From Pelobates cultripes (Eukaryota > Chordata > Amphibia > Anura > Pelobatidae), in assembly GCA_933207985.1 (NCBI GenBank), contig OW240921.1, positions 97,372,167 through 97,436,166 on the forward strand: 64,000 bases of DNA, written 5' to 3'. Shown one piece after another: positions 32,999 to 44,981 of the stretch. The notes beneath the pieces are model-generated. The model did not search any database and was not told where the DNA came from. It saw only the letters and a program-made list of their open reading frames with translations. Position 1 is the first letter of the stretch. The number at the start of each line of letters is the position of its first letter. The position numbers and the translations under genes were made by a program.

Positions 32999-35870
32999 AG
33001 CACATTCTTTCCATATTGCTGTATGCTCACTTAAGGCTTCCCAACAACAGCCACGGTCATTTGCATCCTATGCTCTACCTTTGCCAGGACAGCCTGCAGT
33101 ATAATGCACATTACAAAAAGAAAAGTCCTAAAAAGATAAAATAACCTATAACTTCATTTTAATTAGCAACTGTGTAAAAATCCTGTAAGTGGCCATTTAT
33201 CTTTAACCTATTTTTATCTTACACAACTTTTCCTTTTTCTAATCCAACATAAACTGAAGTTTTTACAGGTGATATGACATGTTCATATTAGGAAGACCCT
33301 TGCAAACATCAAATATCAGTTTGCAATCCAATATAGATTTAATGAACAACATAATGATCTTTTGAACTCATCTAACTCTGTAGAAAGTGTTACTAATGTA
33401 TAAATTATATACATACATAAATTAAAATGTCTTGTTAAATTTTAAAATTGAAAATATTTGCAAGGATAAAAATGAAAGTAAAATGGATTTACGGAGGGTT
33501 GCTTACTTACAAAGATATAAGATAATGCGATATCTTTAATGATAGGTAATGGTCTACAAATTGTAGAATACAATATGGTTACAGCATAAAACACGGTAGG
33601 AGAAAAGCTCGGACAAGCCATTACAAACAGGGAGTTGGTTAAGTCTCCACACATCCACCAATGTTTTAAAGATAATTGTCTCAGTTTTGTGACTTTAACT
33701 TCCCTCAAGGGGAACTTAAACATTGTCTAACCCTGATTTGGCCTGTTTATTCTCTTGCTATTTGGATTTGAACTTTAAATCTCAACAGCTTTTGTGCCGA
33801 GGTAGGCTGCAACGGACTGCACAAGATGCCATTTTGAAGAGAAAAAGGAAAGCAATTCACTTTTACAAAAGATTCTAAGAAAGCTGGCCCCAACAGAAAT
33901 AAAAGAAAAGTTAAAGGTTAGTAAGGCAGGAAAGTTCTCCTCGAATGCAGCAGAAGAGAAATTATTCTGTCAAGGTTAGTGACAAGCTTGGTGGAGCAGA
34001 TGCTGGAGAGAAAAAAAAGCACAGCCAAAGGCCTCCGCTGAATTTATTCAGAAAGTGTGGAGCACGGAACCATGACTTATTTAAAGCCGAGCTGTTGATA
34101 CACCTGGTAGCTCGAGGTGATCTTTGGACAAAAGAGTCCTATTGGGTATAACTCCTGTCCCCAAAGATTTGCTGATAAAATCAGAACCCCTTTTTTAATT
34201 TTTCTAATCCCATGACTTTCCCATATAGTGTACCTACAAGACATGGCTGTGCATTAAACAATTCCACCAATCAGAGAATGTCTATTGTATTTCCATATTT
34301 GTGGGGGTCAATGGTAACAGATGGGACTTTTCTAAACATCTGCCAGGACCAAGATCATGACCACGTGCATGCCGAAGAATTCTTAATGATTAAAACTAAT
34401 TATAATAATTAATATGGAAAACTAAAACATTAACGGTTAAAGTAGTCCCATATGTTTACCTTCATTTATTTTTTCATCTATACAAACCTTTGCAGAGAAA
34501 CCAGTTTATTGTTTTGTATTTTCTTTTACTTTGTTGTTTTATGAACAACAACTCTAGGGATTAGTTCCACAATATGTATTCGTACATATTTAAAATTACT
34601 AAATGGTATTATTAGCTATTAATGTGTCTCAAAATCATTTAAAACATTGTTTAAATGTGAACACCATTTCCAACATTTCTCTAGCCGGAGTGGTTCTCTT
34701 GGACTATTTTTGGCAATTTCCAAAGTTGGGAGGTTTATTTAGAGTGCTTTTGGTAATGATTTTATAAGATGTTGTGCACCTAAACTCTGTTATCTGTTAA
34801 AACATACAAAATAAAATGAAGATTTTGAAATGCCTAGTGCTGCAGAGCACAAACACCATTTGAAGCCAGACGAACAATGATGTGTGGAGTGCAAAAAGTT
34901 GATCTCAAGCATTTGTAACGTATTGGGCTTTCTGTCATATTTTTCTTATCCAACGTGTGCGTATGTACTAATTACTTCTGTGTCCACTATCAAGGCAACA
35001 GGAACTGAATTCCTTGATGAATTGGAATTGTGAACGAAGTTTGCTGAGCAAAGGTCTTCTTGATGTGTTGCCCTGTGAATGCACACAAAAAGCTAAGAAA
35101 TTAATTTATCTGAATTAATGAGTCTTCTAAAAATCTGCACAATTGGTATTATTTTAGTTATGCTGCTTAATAATTCTTCTAATTCTGGTTTGTTCAGAAA
35201 CTCCTATTTAAAGGAGTAGATATCATCTGCTGGTTCTGACTAGGCTCTAACAGTATTTCATGTTTATTCTGGCCATGAAACATCCCCCAGCGTGACACGT
35301 GCAATGTTACCCTTGTCTTTCCATCTTATTGTGTATTTTATAAAGGGAATATAACTGATTTTATTGATTGTTAAACCACATTTTCAAAGCAATGCAGCCG
35401 ATTGAGGATTTCTAGATGTGACCGTGCATTAAGGAAACAGCGGTTCAGAAATACTACATTGATGTGCAGTGCTGCACTGTTTCCTTATATTATGTGTGGC
35501 TGTGAAATGTTTCTGTAGTAGGCTTGTACAGATCTGTACCAGTAACTCATATCTGGCCATCTGTAAATACCCAGCGACATGAGACACACACACGCACACA
35601 CCACCCAACACACATAAACACACTCACACTCTACAGGAATGAGACGGCAAAGGGTGAGTCTAGGAAATAGGACTGACAGCCTTTTAAGAAAAAGGAAAAC
35701 AAATACATATTTTTTTTTCTTTTTCCACCACTAAGCTCTCTCTGTCACTTGGCTACCTGCTACTAAAGGGATAAAACAAGTTTAATCTTTTTTGGTCTAT
35801 TTTGTGAATCCAGTCATGAGGACCACATTATATGTAATTTTGTGTAAGTATGATTAGTTGTTGCTGAAAT
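32999..35870. other. No gene seen
   Basis: AT-rich, unique-looking. The frame at 33945-34151 (68 codons, lysine-rich) has no recognised family and no splice context I can support. A short CA tract lies near 35582-35633. Confidence 0.5.
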
Positions 35871-36015
35871 ATAGTGATCAGCCCCAACATTAGAACCACT
35901 GACAGGTGAAGTTAATAACATTGATTATATTGTTACAATGGCATCTGATAAGAGGTGGGATATCTTAGACAGCAAACGAACAGTCAGTTCTTTACATGTG
36001 TTGGAAGCAGAAAAA

Positions 36016-36075
36016 ATGGACAACCTAAAAGATCTGAGTGACTTTGACAAGGGCCAAATAGTAAAGGCTAGATGA
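36016..36075 (+). pseudogene. Transposase N terminus (19 codons, then stop)
   Basis: Encodes MDNLKDLSDFDKGQIVKAR and then TGA (36073-36075). SDFDKGQIV is the start of the helix-turn-helix of this Tc1 group. It marks the start codon of the former gene, whose middle is gone. Confidence 0.75.
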
Positions 36076-36114
36076 TTGCATCTCCAAAATGACAAGTCTT
36101 CTGGTGTATTCCCA

Positions 36115-36595
36115 GTGCTGTATTTAGAGCAAGGCTAACAAGGCACTTGCCTTGGGCGACACTTTCGGGGGCGGCAAAAAAAGTCTCCCCTAAACGTCCT
36201 GGCAGATGCCATGTCAGCCTCTTGTTCTGGGAGGGCCAGGAGCTGACTGACTGGACACCTTTGGGGCCATCCAGTGCAGGTATCTGTTGATGTTGTAGCC
36301 GGGCTGTGAAGGAGCACTCTCTCCTGAGCTCTTCCTGCTCGGCTATCTCGCACCCCCCCCACCCCCCCGCAGTGATGCCGGAGCCAGGATACGAGATCAC
36401 TCCAGCCCCAGCATCAAATAAAAGGCGTGCGAGGCAGCTGAGCAGGAAGATCAACGCTCCCTCGCAGCCTATAATGTGAACCTGCCTGCCCTACCGGCTG
36501 CCTGTGCCTGCATGCATTGCCCCACTAGACCACAGGAGAGATTCCACTCCAGCACTCCCAAAGGTAGGGAGACTGGGTGGATTGAACTTTATAAA
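36115..36595. repeat. Fragment of an interspersed repeat inside the Tc1 relic
   Basis: GC-rich block beginning GCTGTATTTAGAGCAAGG with TGCCTTGGGCGACAC. Open frames on the minus strand have no family. It precedes the minisatellite and may have come in with it. Confidence 0.4.
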
Positions 36596-36599
36596 AAAA

Positions 36600-37179
36600 A
36601 TTGTGTGTGTTAGTGTGTGTGTCTGTTAGTAATTGTGTTAGTGTGTGTCTGTTAGCGAGTGTTAGTTTGTGTCTGTTAGTGAGAGTGTGTGTTTGTCTGT
36701 TAGTGAGTGTGTGTGTGTGTTTGTCAAAAAGTGTGTGTTTCTGTCAAAGAGTTTGTTTCTGTCAGAGAGTGTGTGTGTCTGTCACTGAGAGTGTATATGT
36801 GTGTATGCGTGTCTGCCAGGCTGTGTATGCATGTCTGCCAGGGTATATATGTGTGTTTCAGTGTGTCTATGCGTGTGTCAGTTGTGTATGCGTGTCTGTC
36901 ACTGACCGTATGTGTCTGTCAGTGAATGTGTATGTCTGTCAGTGTGTCTGTCAGCTAGAGTCACACACTCACACAGTGTCAGACACACACACTGAGACAT
37001 AGATATACTCACTGACAGATACACATTGACAAACACACATACACACTCACTGACAGACATATATACACTCATTGTCAGACACACACATTCACTGACAGAC
37101 ACACAGTGTGTGTCTGACAATGAGTGTATATATGTCTGTCAGTGAGTGTGTATGTGTGTTTGTCAGTGTGTATCTGTAT
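36600..37179. repeat. GT/CA-rich minisatellite with orientation switches
   Basis: Variable units of about 12-30 bp built on TGTCTGTCAGTGAGTG. The strand carrying GT switches at about 36955 (to CA) and again at about 37104 (to GT). The last switch is a 72-bp inverted duplication. Serine/cysteine/valine-rich frames over it are artefacts. Confidence 0.9.
37015..37177. repeat. 72-bp inverted duplication, one mismatch, 19-bp spacer
   Basis: Arm 37015-37086 and the reverse complement of 37106-37177 are identical except one base (ATTGAC versus ACTGAC). The 19-bp spacer is 37087-37105. Confidence 0.95.
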
Positions 37180-37299
37180 CACATTTTTGTTTAGATTAGA
37201 TGGATGGCTGGGTGTGTATGCATCATTTCCCTGGGGAAGAGATTGCAGCATGATGCACTATGGGAGAAGGCATGCTGGAGTAGGTTGTGCTATGCTCTA

Positions 37300-37700
37300 G
37301 GCAAAGTTCTGCTGGTAATCTTGGGTTCTGGTATTCATGTGGATGTTACCTTGACATTTAGCTAGAGATTGTTACAGATCACGTACACGCCACCACTCAG
37401 TGGTGTTCCCTGATGGCAGTGGCCTCTTTCAGCAGGATAATGTACCCTGTCACACTGTAAATATTGTTCAGGAATGGTTTAAAAAAACGAGACAACGAGT
37501 TCATGAGGTTGCCTTGGCCTTAAATTCCCCAGATCTCAATCCAATTGAGCATTAGTGGGATATGGTGGACAAGCAAATCTGATCCAAGTAGGCCACACCT
37601 CACAACTTGCAGGACTTAAAGGATCTGCTGCTAATGTTTTGGTGCCAGATACCACAGGACACATTTAGCGGATTGTGGAGTCCATGCCTTGACACATTAG
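37300..37700 (+). pseudogene. Transposase C-terminal fragment, DD36E
   Basis: Frame 2 encodes LFQQDNVPCHTVNIVQEWF and, 36 residues after the first Asp of QQDN (codon 37436-37438), the Glu of [13 protein letters not shown] follows at 37553-37555 where the family has Leu-Trp. Further family-like sequence continues to the right inverted repeat. DD36E spacing is described for the Incomer family of Tc1/mariner; that name is recalled, the count is from this sequence. Confidence 0.8.
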
Positions 37701-37772
37701 AGTTTTTTTTGGCAGCCCAAAGGGACCTACACAATATCAGGCTGGTGGTTTCACTGTTGTGACTGATCAGTG

Positions 37773-40700
37773 TAAGCTCTGTCTTCAAAAAATACAACTA
37801 TTTAGCTTGTATATAAGGGAAAGTAGAGGAGACAGGGTTCTGGTTATGACCGTTTATGTAGCTGTACATATGTGGTAAATCAGTTTAAATCATGCCTTGG
37901 ATAGTTGCGGAACGTTTATTCAAGGATTGAAGTAGATATCAGAGCTGAAGATTGAAAAGGTCCAGTTTCAAGTCGGAGCTAGTAAGAATGTTCCTCTTTT
38001 CCATGATTGTTTGCAACACATATCAAAATTTAGAACAATTCAAATTAATTTTTGAACATCTACAGTTTTCTAAAATGCTTAGATGTGCATAAACCATGGA
38101 ACTAAAAGCAATAAGAAAAATAAACACAATGTTTCAAAATGGGCTACTACCCTCTTATCTGCTGTCAGAATTATTCTCAGTTTTTTTATTCATGAATGAT
38201 TGAATAAACCTTCGGTTCTAGTTTAAAAAATGTAAAAATTCACCAATATATAAGTTTTGTCTTGGTCATGGGCTGCTTAAAATCTAATTTTTCACTTGTA
38301 GTTGGTAAACAGTGCTGTCTAACATTTGGCCATAATCCTGCAAGCCTTTTCTTTCCCAATCAATCTCTGTCAAAAGCAAGAAGATTAATTAAGCCTCATG
38401 CATTTGCAATAGCTATCTGCAGAATTTTCTAAGTTGCACTAAAACATCAATTTCTCTACACCTGCACAGACACTTTTGTGTTGTAAATAACTCTCTGGAA
38501 AGTAGTGAATGAGAAAATGAGCTGGGGCAGTAAATCAACTTTATATTCCAATGCTAGTTTTGACTTTGTGAAGAATAGTAATATCTGTACTTCATTGTAT
38601 GGCATCCTGTGCTGGATACAATTTTCCAGTATTAACCAGTAAGAGGAAAAATAAGAAAGCATCGGGACCTGCTGTGAATGCTCTTCAAATCTTTAGTCCA
38701 TTTTTTGTCCATGGGTTTGCTGACCTGTTAATGGAAAGAGAATTCTAATAGCCTCGAAGAGAATTTATTTGTGAAGGAACATGCTAAATATAATAATATA
38801 TCTTGAAGCATAGTGTTGTTCTCTGGAGTGCAGAACTAAACAAGGGCCACTGATTAAATGTGAACTGCTACTTCTTTGATTTTAGCACAACCCAATCGTG
38901 ACAGAAGCTCCAATGCTATGGACTTTTGGAGAGGCTTGAAGGCCAGCCTGCTGCCCACAGACTATGGACCTGGTCACTAGAGCCCCTAAAGGGGGCTATT
39001 GTCCCTGTGGGGATAGGTATGGAAGGCCTGTACACTTACTGTGCTTCCCAGCTGGACTAGATGAACTCTGGAGACCACCTATCCATGTTTTACATATTGA
39101 GCACTTGACTGGAAGATAACCTGAAACACTTTGGAACTGTTCCTTGGATAGGGAGTATATCGAGGTCCAGTAAATATTTCAGCGTGTATCAGTTTGTTCC
39201 ACAACCTCCAAATAGAGCATTATTCGGAAGCGAGGTCAGGCAGGTAAGGAGGCATTGAGGATACCTGGAGATTAAGAGCGTTCCTCTCCCCAGAGGTCTG
39301 GGAACCCATTTTTGGAGAGCAGGACTAATCCACTGCAAGCCTGGAATCTGAGAATAGTCCGTATGACATTTTTCTGTTAGATGCTTGATTGCGCATGCGT
39401 GTTTCTGATACAGCAAAATGGGGCAGCAAAGTCATTCACTGCTATTCACCCCAGTAAAGTAGCTTTTAATGGAGAGAATGAACTATCACTTCTCAGGAAA
39501 TGACAGATACACTTTAATGTTGAACAGGTTTATCGAATGATAATTAAAAGAAACAAACAAGGCTGGCGTTAACTCCTCACTTTAATACATGAGGGGGAGA
39601 TTGCTCTAAAACCATACATGCAATAAATAAATATATACACAAACTAACAAAAATATATATTCAACTTTCCAGTCTGATGCAAAGCTGTAGCTTATGTGAC
39701 AAACAGGAATGCCAACAGGAATGAGCTTAAAGTGTGTTATATAAGCATCCGTTTTTTAGATATGGTAGTTTGGTTACTTTACTAAAACCATCCAAGTGTT
39801 AAAATAACAGCAAAATAGGCAGCAAAAAAAACATACACCACATTGATGCATTTCACTGTCTAGCAGCCTTTCTCAAAGTGCATATAAACTTAGTGTGCAG
39901 GCACAATTTTATAGGTTAGTATACATTTCAATATACTTTTATTTCTATACATTTGCATTACAATTTCACTGGTATAAGTTGACTATATATATTGACCTTA
40001 ATGTGACCTTATGAAAGTCACTGAGTGGGGTGGTGTGCATTTAGCATTTTACATGGAATTCTTATGAATAAAGAGAGACAATGATAATATTCTTGCACTA
40101 TAATTTATGAAAGAAACCATTTTAAGGTAATCTTTAAGCTCTTGATATGGATCAAAATGGTTTTAGATTGCCAGAAAACCTACAGTCTTGATTGTATTAG
40201 TCCGTGATTGGATTGGGTTATCACACTCTGTGTATCTGAATCTTTTACAAGCGACCCTAATAAAAAGTAAAAGAAAAGGCACATTTCACAGTTTTGTCAG
40301 TTAATGCAAGTAGTCGTGTACTTAAAAAATATTAAAAAAACAAAGTTTAGTGTTAGACATAGCATATCGACTCCAGTTTTAACCCTTTGTACAAATGTTA
40401 TCTTCTTGGCGAGTAAAGTATTAATGAACTTTGGAAAATAATCTCTGAATTCAGCACACAAGTTCATGTGTTAAGTTTATTATTGTGCATGCATTAGTAT
40501 ATACAAACATAGGTTTTCAATTTATGGTTATGCAGAATTTCAAAAAATGCATGAGGGGTTGAGCTAAAATAGTCATGTTTATACCGTGATTTGTGTAAAT
40601 ACAATCAATTAACCATTGTGCCACCTTCGACATTGGCAATGAATGGCATCAAACCGCCAGGTTATTACACACAAGCCATCCTCAGGTAAGGCCCTACCTA

Positions 40701-41381
40701 AATTCTGTTGAAGACATATTTATGATCGTAAATGCCATTTTGTATTTTAAAGTAATATTTTAAAACACTGTAAATTGGCATGAGAAAATTTTGGGAAATG
40801 TATAAATGGATCCAGAAACCAGGCAAATTATATGGTATCACAGGAGGTTGAAAAATGGGCCAAGTTAGCAATTAAAACAGAATGTGCTCTGTTTATTACA
40901 AGGATTCAGTTGAGCTTTAATGTTGGCAGCGGATATAAGAAATGCTGACAATGTATCAGATTTATGTTACCTCCTTTTTTAAGGGAAAAACATCACACAA
41001 ATTCAGGATATGGAACCCCCTTGCTACCCTGACCCATCTATTTATATTTTCTTTATACTCTGATTTCATGCCCTGGCTGGCTGGGTTATAGCCTTCTTCC
41101 ACACATACACAAACACTTAATCAGTATACTCCTTAAACGATTGCCTCATTTTCATCTATAAATTTAACTAGCACCCATGTTTTTATGACAGTTCTGGAAA
41201 AAAAAAATATTTTTTTTAATTTCATATTTACTTTTAAATCTAGCCATAAAATCCTTTCTTAAGATTGGGAAGCATCAAGGAAAAAAAATAATATTTGGAT
41301 TATATGTTCAGCTATCTACTAAGTTTAGTAAAAATAAATTATATGATTCTGTTTTTTTGTTTATTATTCAGCAAAGTTTCC
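37773..41381. other. No gene seen; one Penelope-like fragment
   Basis: Mostly unique-looking AT-rich DNA. At 39840-39880 the minus strand shows TTTGAGA, a 4-bp helix GCTG/CAGT and GAAATGC, a weak hammerhead-like relic of the kind at 16-17.7 kb. Confidence 0.45.
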
Positions 41382-41736
41382 TTAAAGGGACACTCCATTG
41401 CCCAAATAAAAAAAAGATTACTATTTGGTAGATATACCTCCAATGAAAATATGCATTCATTTAACTATTAATTTAATTTTAAAAAATAGCTTGTATTAGC
41501 TGCAGAAGTCTTGTCTTTGTATTCCTAATGATATATTATCCTTTTAATTTATAAAACTCCCAATTTTTATTATAATCTGCACTTTTTGTAAAATGAAATA
41601 AAGAGGATACATAAAGCATACATAAAGCATTTCGGCAAGCTGAAGCGCATTAGAGGTCTGGCATTTCCCTTTCAATAAATCAGGTGATCCTTCAACAATT
41701 TTTCCAGTGAGTAGCACAATGGCAATTGCATTTATA
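41382..41736. mobile_element. TTAA-family MITE fragment
   Basis: Left end TTAAAGGGACACTCCATTGCC matches the MITE family terminus. Its right end is not clear; the next MITE follows directly. Confidence 0.45.
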
Positions 41737-42139
41737 TTAAGGGAACACTCCAGCACCATAAAAAAATGCAGTCTGCCCTTCCATGGTCAAATTGTTTGTA
41801 AATGGTTTGACAACATTTCCTGAAGTCTGCCACTTCCTGTAGAACAGGAAGCTCTTGCAATGAACTTCCTTTAACTCCACTGAGCTAAAAACTACATCAC
41901 AAATCCAGCTCATTACCTAAGAGCGTCAGCTAAAGAACTTTCAGTCAAAGATTGCCTCCCCGTACCGCCAAGATTAGCTCAGCGCAAAGCTTTGCAGTAG
42001 CAGTAAAGGCAGTGACAGGTGACAGGAAGACTCTAGGTAAGTTGTCAAGCCATGAAAAAACAGTTGGACTAATTCTACCTGGTACCATAACTAGAGCAGT
42101 GGGCTGTAGTGGTTATGGTGTTTGGAGTGTTCCTTTTAA
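41737..42139. mobile_element. TTAA-type MITE (403 bp)
   Basis: TTAA at 41737-41740 and 42136-42139. Inverted ends: TTAAGGGAACACTCCAGCAC and TTAAAAGGAACACTCCAAAC, both continuing ACCATAA. Same terminal family as 54446-54693. No transposase. Confidence 0.8.
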
Positions 42140-42820
42140 ACCTATTGCACAAGTTTCATACCATGCTAATTATTTCCGATATCACACTAACAAAATATTT
42201 TAGTGGCATATATCCCAGCTATTCAATTTACACTCAGTTTAATTTTTTATTAACAGCTGCCAGTCAATTCACAGATTTCTATTCAACGGGAAGCAATTTT
42301 TACATCCAAGAACTCAAGTGTATAATGCTCTCCCAAACTCACACTGATTTGTCCTTCTTCTGTGCTGCAACTGTTAAGTCCTACCAATGCTTATATGTTA
42401 TTTAATATTTTCTGGCGTTAAAAATGAAACAAAACAAAATATTCTCTCAAAATAAAATCAATGATATGAAAGTCCTGCAGTTTTAGCAAGTAGGCTACAC
42501 TGAGAATCTTTTCAAGCATCATCTGAGATATCAATACTATTACTTCCTTACTCGATTATACTCATTTATATTCATTTCATTATGCGGACAATCTAAGCAC
42601 CAAAAACAAGTTTAACGTAATGAAATTGTTTTGGTGTATAGATAAGAGCCAACATAAATACTGTGTACTGGAGTTGAGCGGACACCGAACTTTTGGGCAC
42701 AAAAATGGCTCTAAAAAACTCCTGGAAAGGGCTAGAGGGCTGCAAAAGGAAGTAAAATGGGGGTAAGAGTAGGACAAGTGCCCTGCAAACAAATGTGGAT
42801 ACGGAAATCACTTAAAATAA
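42140..42820. other. No gene seen
   Basis: AT-rich DNA, then from about 42640 a block (ACTGGAGTTGAGCGGACACC, and so on) that looks like an old interspersed repeat into which the next LINE inserted. Confidence 0.4.
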
Positions 42821-42829
42821 CATAAAATA

Positions 42830-44972
42830 GGGGGCGGAGCTTGAACCTGATCCGGAGCGGCAGCCATTTCTGCCAGCTCCCTAAATCCCTGAAACAAATC
42901 CGCAAACATCCTGAGAAAGGACTGACCAATTACCAAACCCACCTTGAAATCGGCATCGAGACAACGGAGTGCACATATTGATGCCTTTTCTTTACACTCC
43001 ACGATCTAGCAAGGTGAAATGGAGGCTTAAGGCCTACCCTTCGCCGACTATCACCGGACTGGAGTACTTCCTGGACGGAGTGTACAGCCAAAGGTAGCCG
43101 GACCCAGCAAGCAACTCTCTGCCGACCCACAACACTACCCCAACGAACATGGGAAGACGCACGCAAAGATCACAGCCCAGCCACTCAGCGGAGCAAGCTG
43201 ATATCGCACTCCAAAATGGCCATGGAGGCCCCACAAGTCCTGATGCCATCCCGGTCAGAAACCCCAAACACCTGTACAAATGGAGGCAGACAGTGAGTAC
43301 ACCCTGACACTACCACAGGCACCACCTGATAACACACTGGCCACCAAACAGGACCTATATAATTGGGTACAAGACATCAAGAAAACGCTGGCCACAGATG
43401 TGAGCTCACTTAAAGGGGACTTACACAACGTAACAGAACGGGTATGGGTAACAGAGGAGAGCATCGTGGACATCCAAACTGACATCACACAAGTAAAAGA
43501 AATGATACAACAAATACAGACCACCCAGCAAGGACTCTCCCTACAAATGTCACTCCATGATGATCGTGCCCGTCGCAATCACATTAAAATACGTGGTGTA
43601 CCCCCGGACATCACACCCGATGAACTGCCTCATTATGTCAGGAGGCTCCTCGCTGCCATCTTGCCGCCAGTGACAGCTAAGAAAACAATCCTTGAAGGGC
43701 TATATAGGCTCCCACCCTCAGCTACCATGCCCAGCACAACCCCCAGGGATGTCATTCTACGCTGTGCCACCTCACAGGACAAAGCCAACATCATGTCGGC
43801 AATACGGGGTAAAACCCCACTGGACTTTGAAAATGCACAACTACTGTTTTTACAGGACCTAACTAGAGCCACACTCTAGTGGCACCGAACACTGACCCAC
43901 CTCACAAGCCAACCGCGGCACGCAGGGGTGCCATATCGCTGGGGTGCACCTAGCTAATCACCCACAACGGAATGACGCATAAGATCTCAACGCTCGACCA
44001 TGCCCCTGCAGTACTAACCAAGCTGGGACTACCAGAAGGGAACAACACAGCAAACACCACTACACAGAGATTCACCCCGCGAACCATGACACCGGCTGAC
44101 CAAACTACCTGACTGGCAAAGGCGAGAGATAACTCCCACACTTCACACACAGTGCCTGGAGAAGAGCGGCGCTGTCTACTGCTCCTGCTACTTAGAACTA
44201 TCTGATTTATCTCTTAAAAAATGTTCTCTTAAAAAAAAAAACAATTCTCTAGTGTTCACAACTACTGTATTGCTAGTTTTCCAGTTTAACATGTGTTGCT
44301 AAGTTACACACGCCTGACAATCCACACGACAACACTAACTCCCAGATGACCAATAAAGGCTGGAGGCTCCATACACCTGGAACCCTACATTTCCCTAGCC
44401 CCCCCCGACAGCCCCTAGGTCAGGGGCAAACCACTCAATGGGGAACCTTGGCCACTAGACACACCGGTGCTTATTTCACCAAAGATCCATCAAGTGCCCC
44501 CGCCGCATCCTACGCTTGCACCTAAAACACGATGTGGTTACCTTGCCACATGACCCACCCTATAAACCAACCTACGCAAACCCATATCATTTTAATCCAG
44601 CAGAAACCTGGGTCACTTACTATCCCGAAATTTTATAAGCCCGGTGACACAACACAACTGAGCACAACAACCGTATGACTCTCCAGACCACACAAACTGA
44701 TTGTTTCTCGTGCACAATCTCACATGTATACCGGACAGGCCATACCTGATGCTCATGAAACATAACACTATTAGGCCTATAAACCACTCTTGCTGACATA
44801 CACATCTTCATAAAATGTCTTATACCAAAAATTTAAAATTGTGTGCAAATCTCAAATGCTGTAATGTTGAAATACCTGAAACGCTTGAATATTTTAGTTC
44901 TTGCTGGTGTGGCAGAACAAACATGTTTGTAACCATAAGCACAACTGAAAATAAAGAATTTAAAAAAAAACC
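42830..44972 (+). mobile_element. ORF1-only L1 derivative (HAL1-like), 2.1 kb
   Basis: Starts GGGGGCGGAGCTTG, the same style of 5' end as the full L1 at 47656. It contains ORF1 and about 1.0 kb of UTR-like sequence and ends AAAATAAAGAATTT plus an A run (44962-44970). The 9-bp duplication CATAAAATA flanks it at 42821-42829 and 44973-44981. ORF2 is absent, so its 5' and 3' ends and its target duplication show a complete short element and not a fragment. It would need L1 ORF2 supplied in trans. Confidence 0.78.
43280..43879 (+). pseudogene. L1 ORF1 RNA-binding protein, interrupted
   Basis: 199 codons. A coiled coil covers about residues 20-90 (KQDLYNWVQDIKKTLATDV, then regular heptads to QQGLSLQMS). 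The RRM-like domain begins RRNHIKIRGVPPDI (about 97-110) and continues to PLDFENAQLLFLQDLT. A TAG at 43877-43879 ends the frame, but the same frame continues for 25 codons to YRWGAPS, the conserved start of the C-terminal domain, before TAA at 43955-43957. Upstream, an ATG at 43149 opens a basic N terminus in another frame, so a frameshift has probably separated it. ORF1p coats LINE RNA as a trimer. Confidence 0.82.
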
Positions 44973-44981
44973 CATAAAATA

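Larger units (their letters stand above)
35871..37772 (+). mobile_element. Tc1-type relic of DD36E spacing, with internal replacement
   Basis: Ends pair as inverted repeats: left GTGATCAGCCCCAACATTAG, right CACTGTTGTGACTGATCAGT. The 5' part runs to about 36114 and includes the start of a transposase; the 3' part resumes near 37180-37190 and runs to the right end. About 1.07 kb between them is foreign (repeat fragment plus minisatellite). The transposase is dead. Confidence 0.8.

Noticed and set aside
33945..34151. 68-codon lysine-rich frame that might be a host exon
   Set aside because: No recognised family, no supportable splice signals, and length expected by chance in this composition.
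36601..37120. Cys/Val/Ser-rich frames of up to 133 codons on both strands
   Set aside because: They lie wholly on the GT/CA minisatellite and come from its repeat unit.
36600..37190. Possible CRISPR-like array or telomeric repeat
   Set aside because: Units vary in length and sequence without distinct spacers, and the motif is not a telomere repeat; the context is eukaryotic.
42830..44972. 5' end of a normal L1 cut by a later deletion
   Set aside because: A 3' A tail and matching 9-bp flanks show it inserted in this short form.
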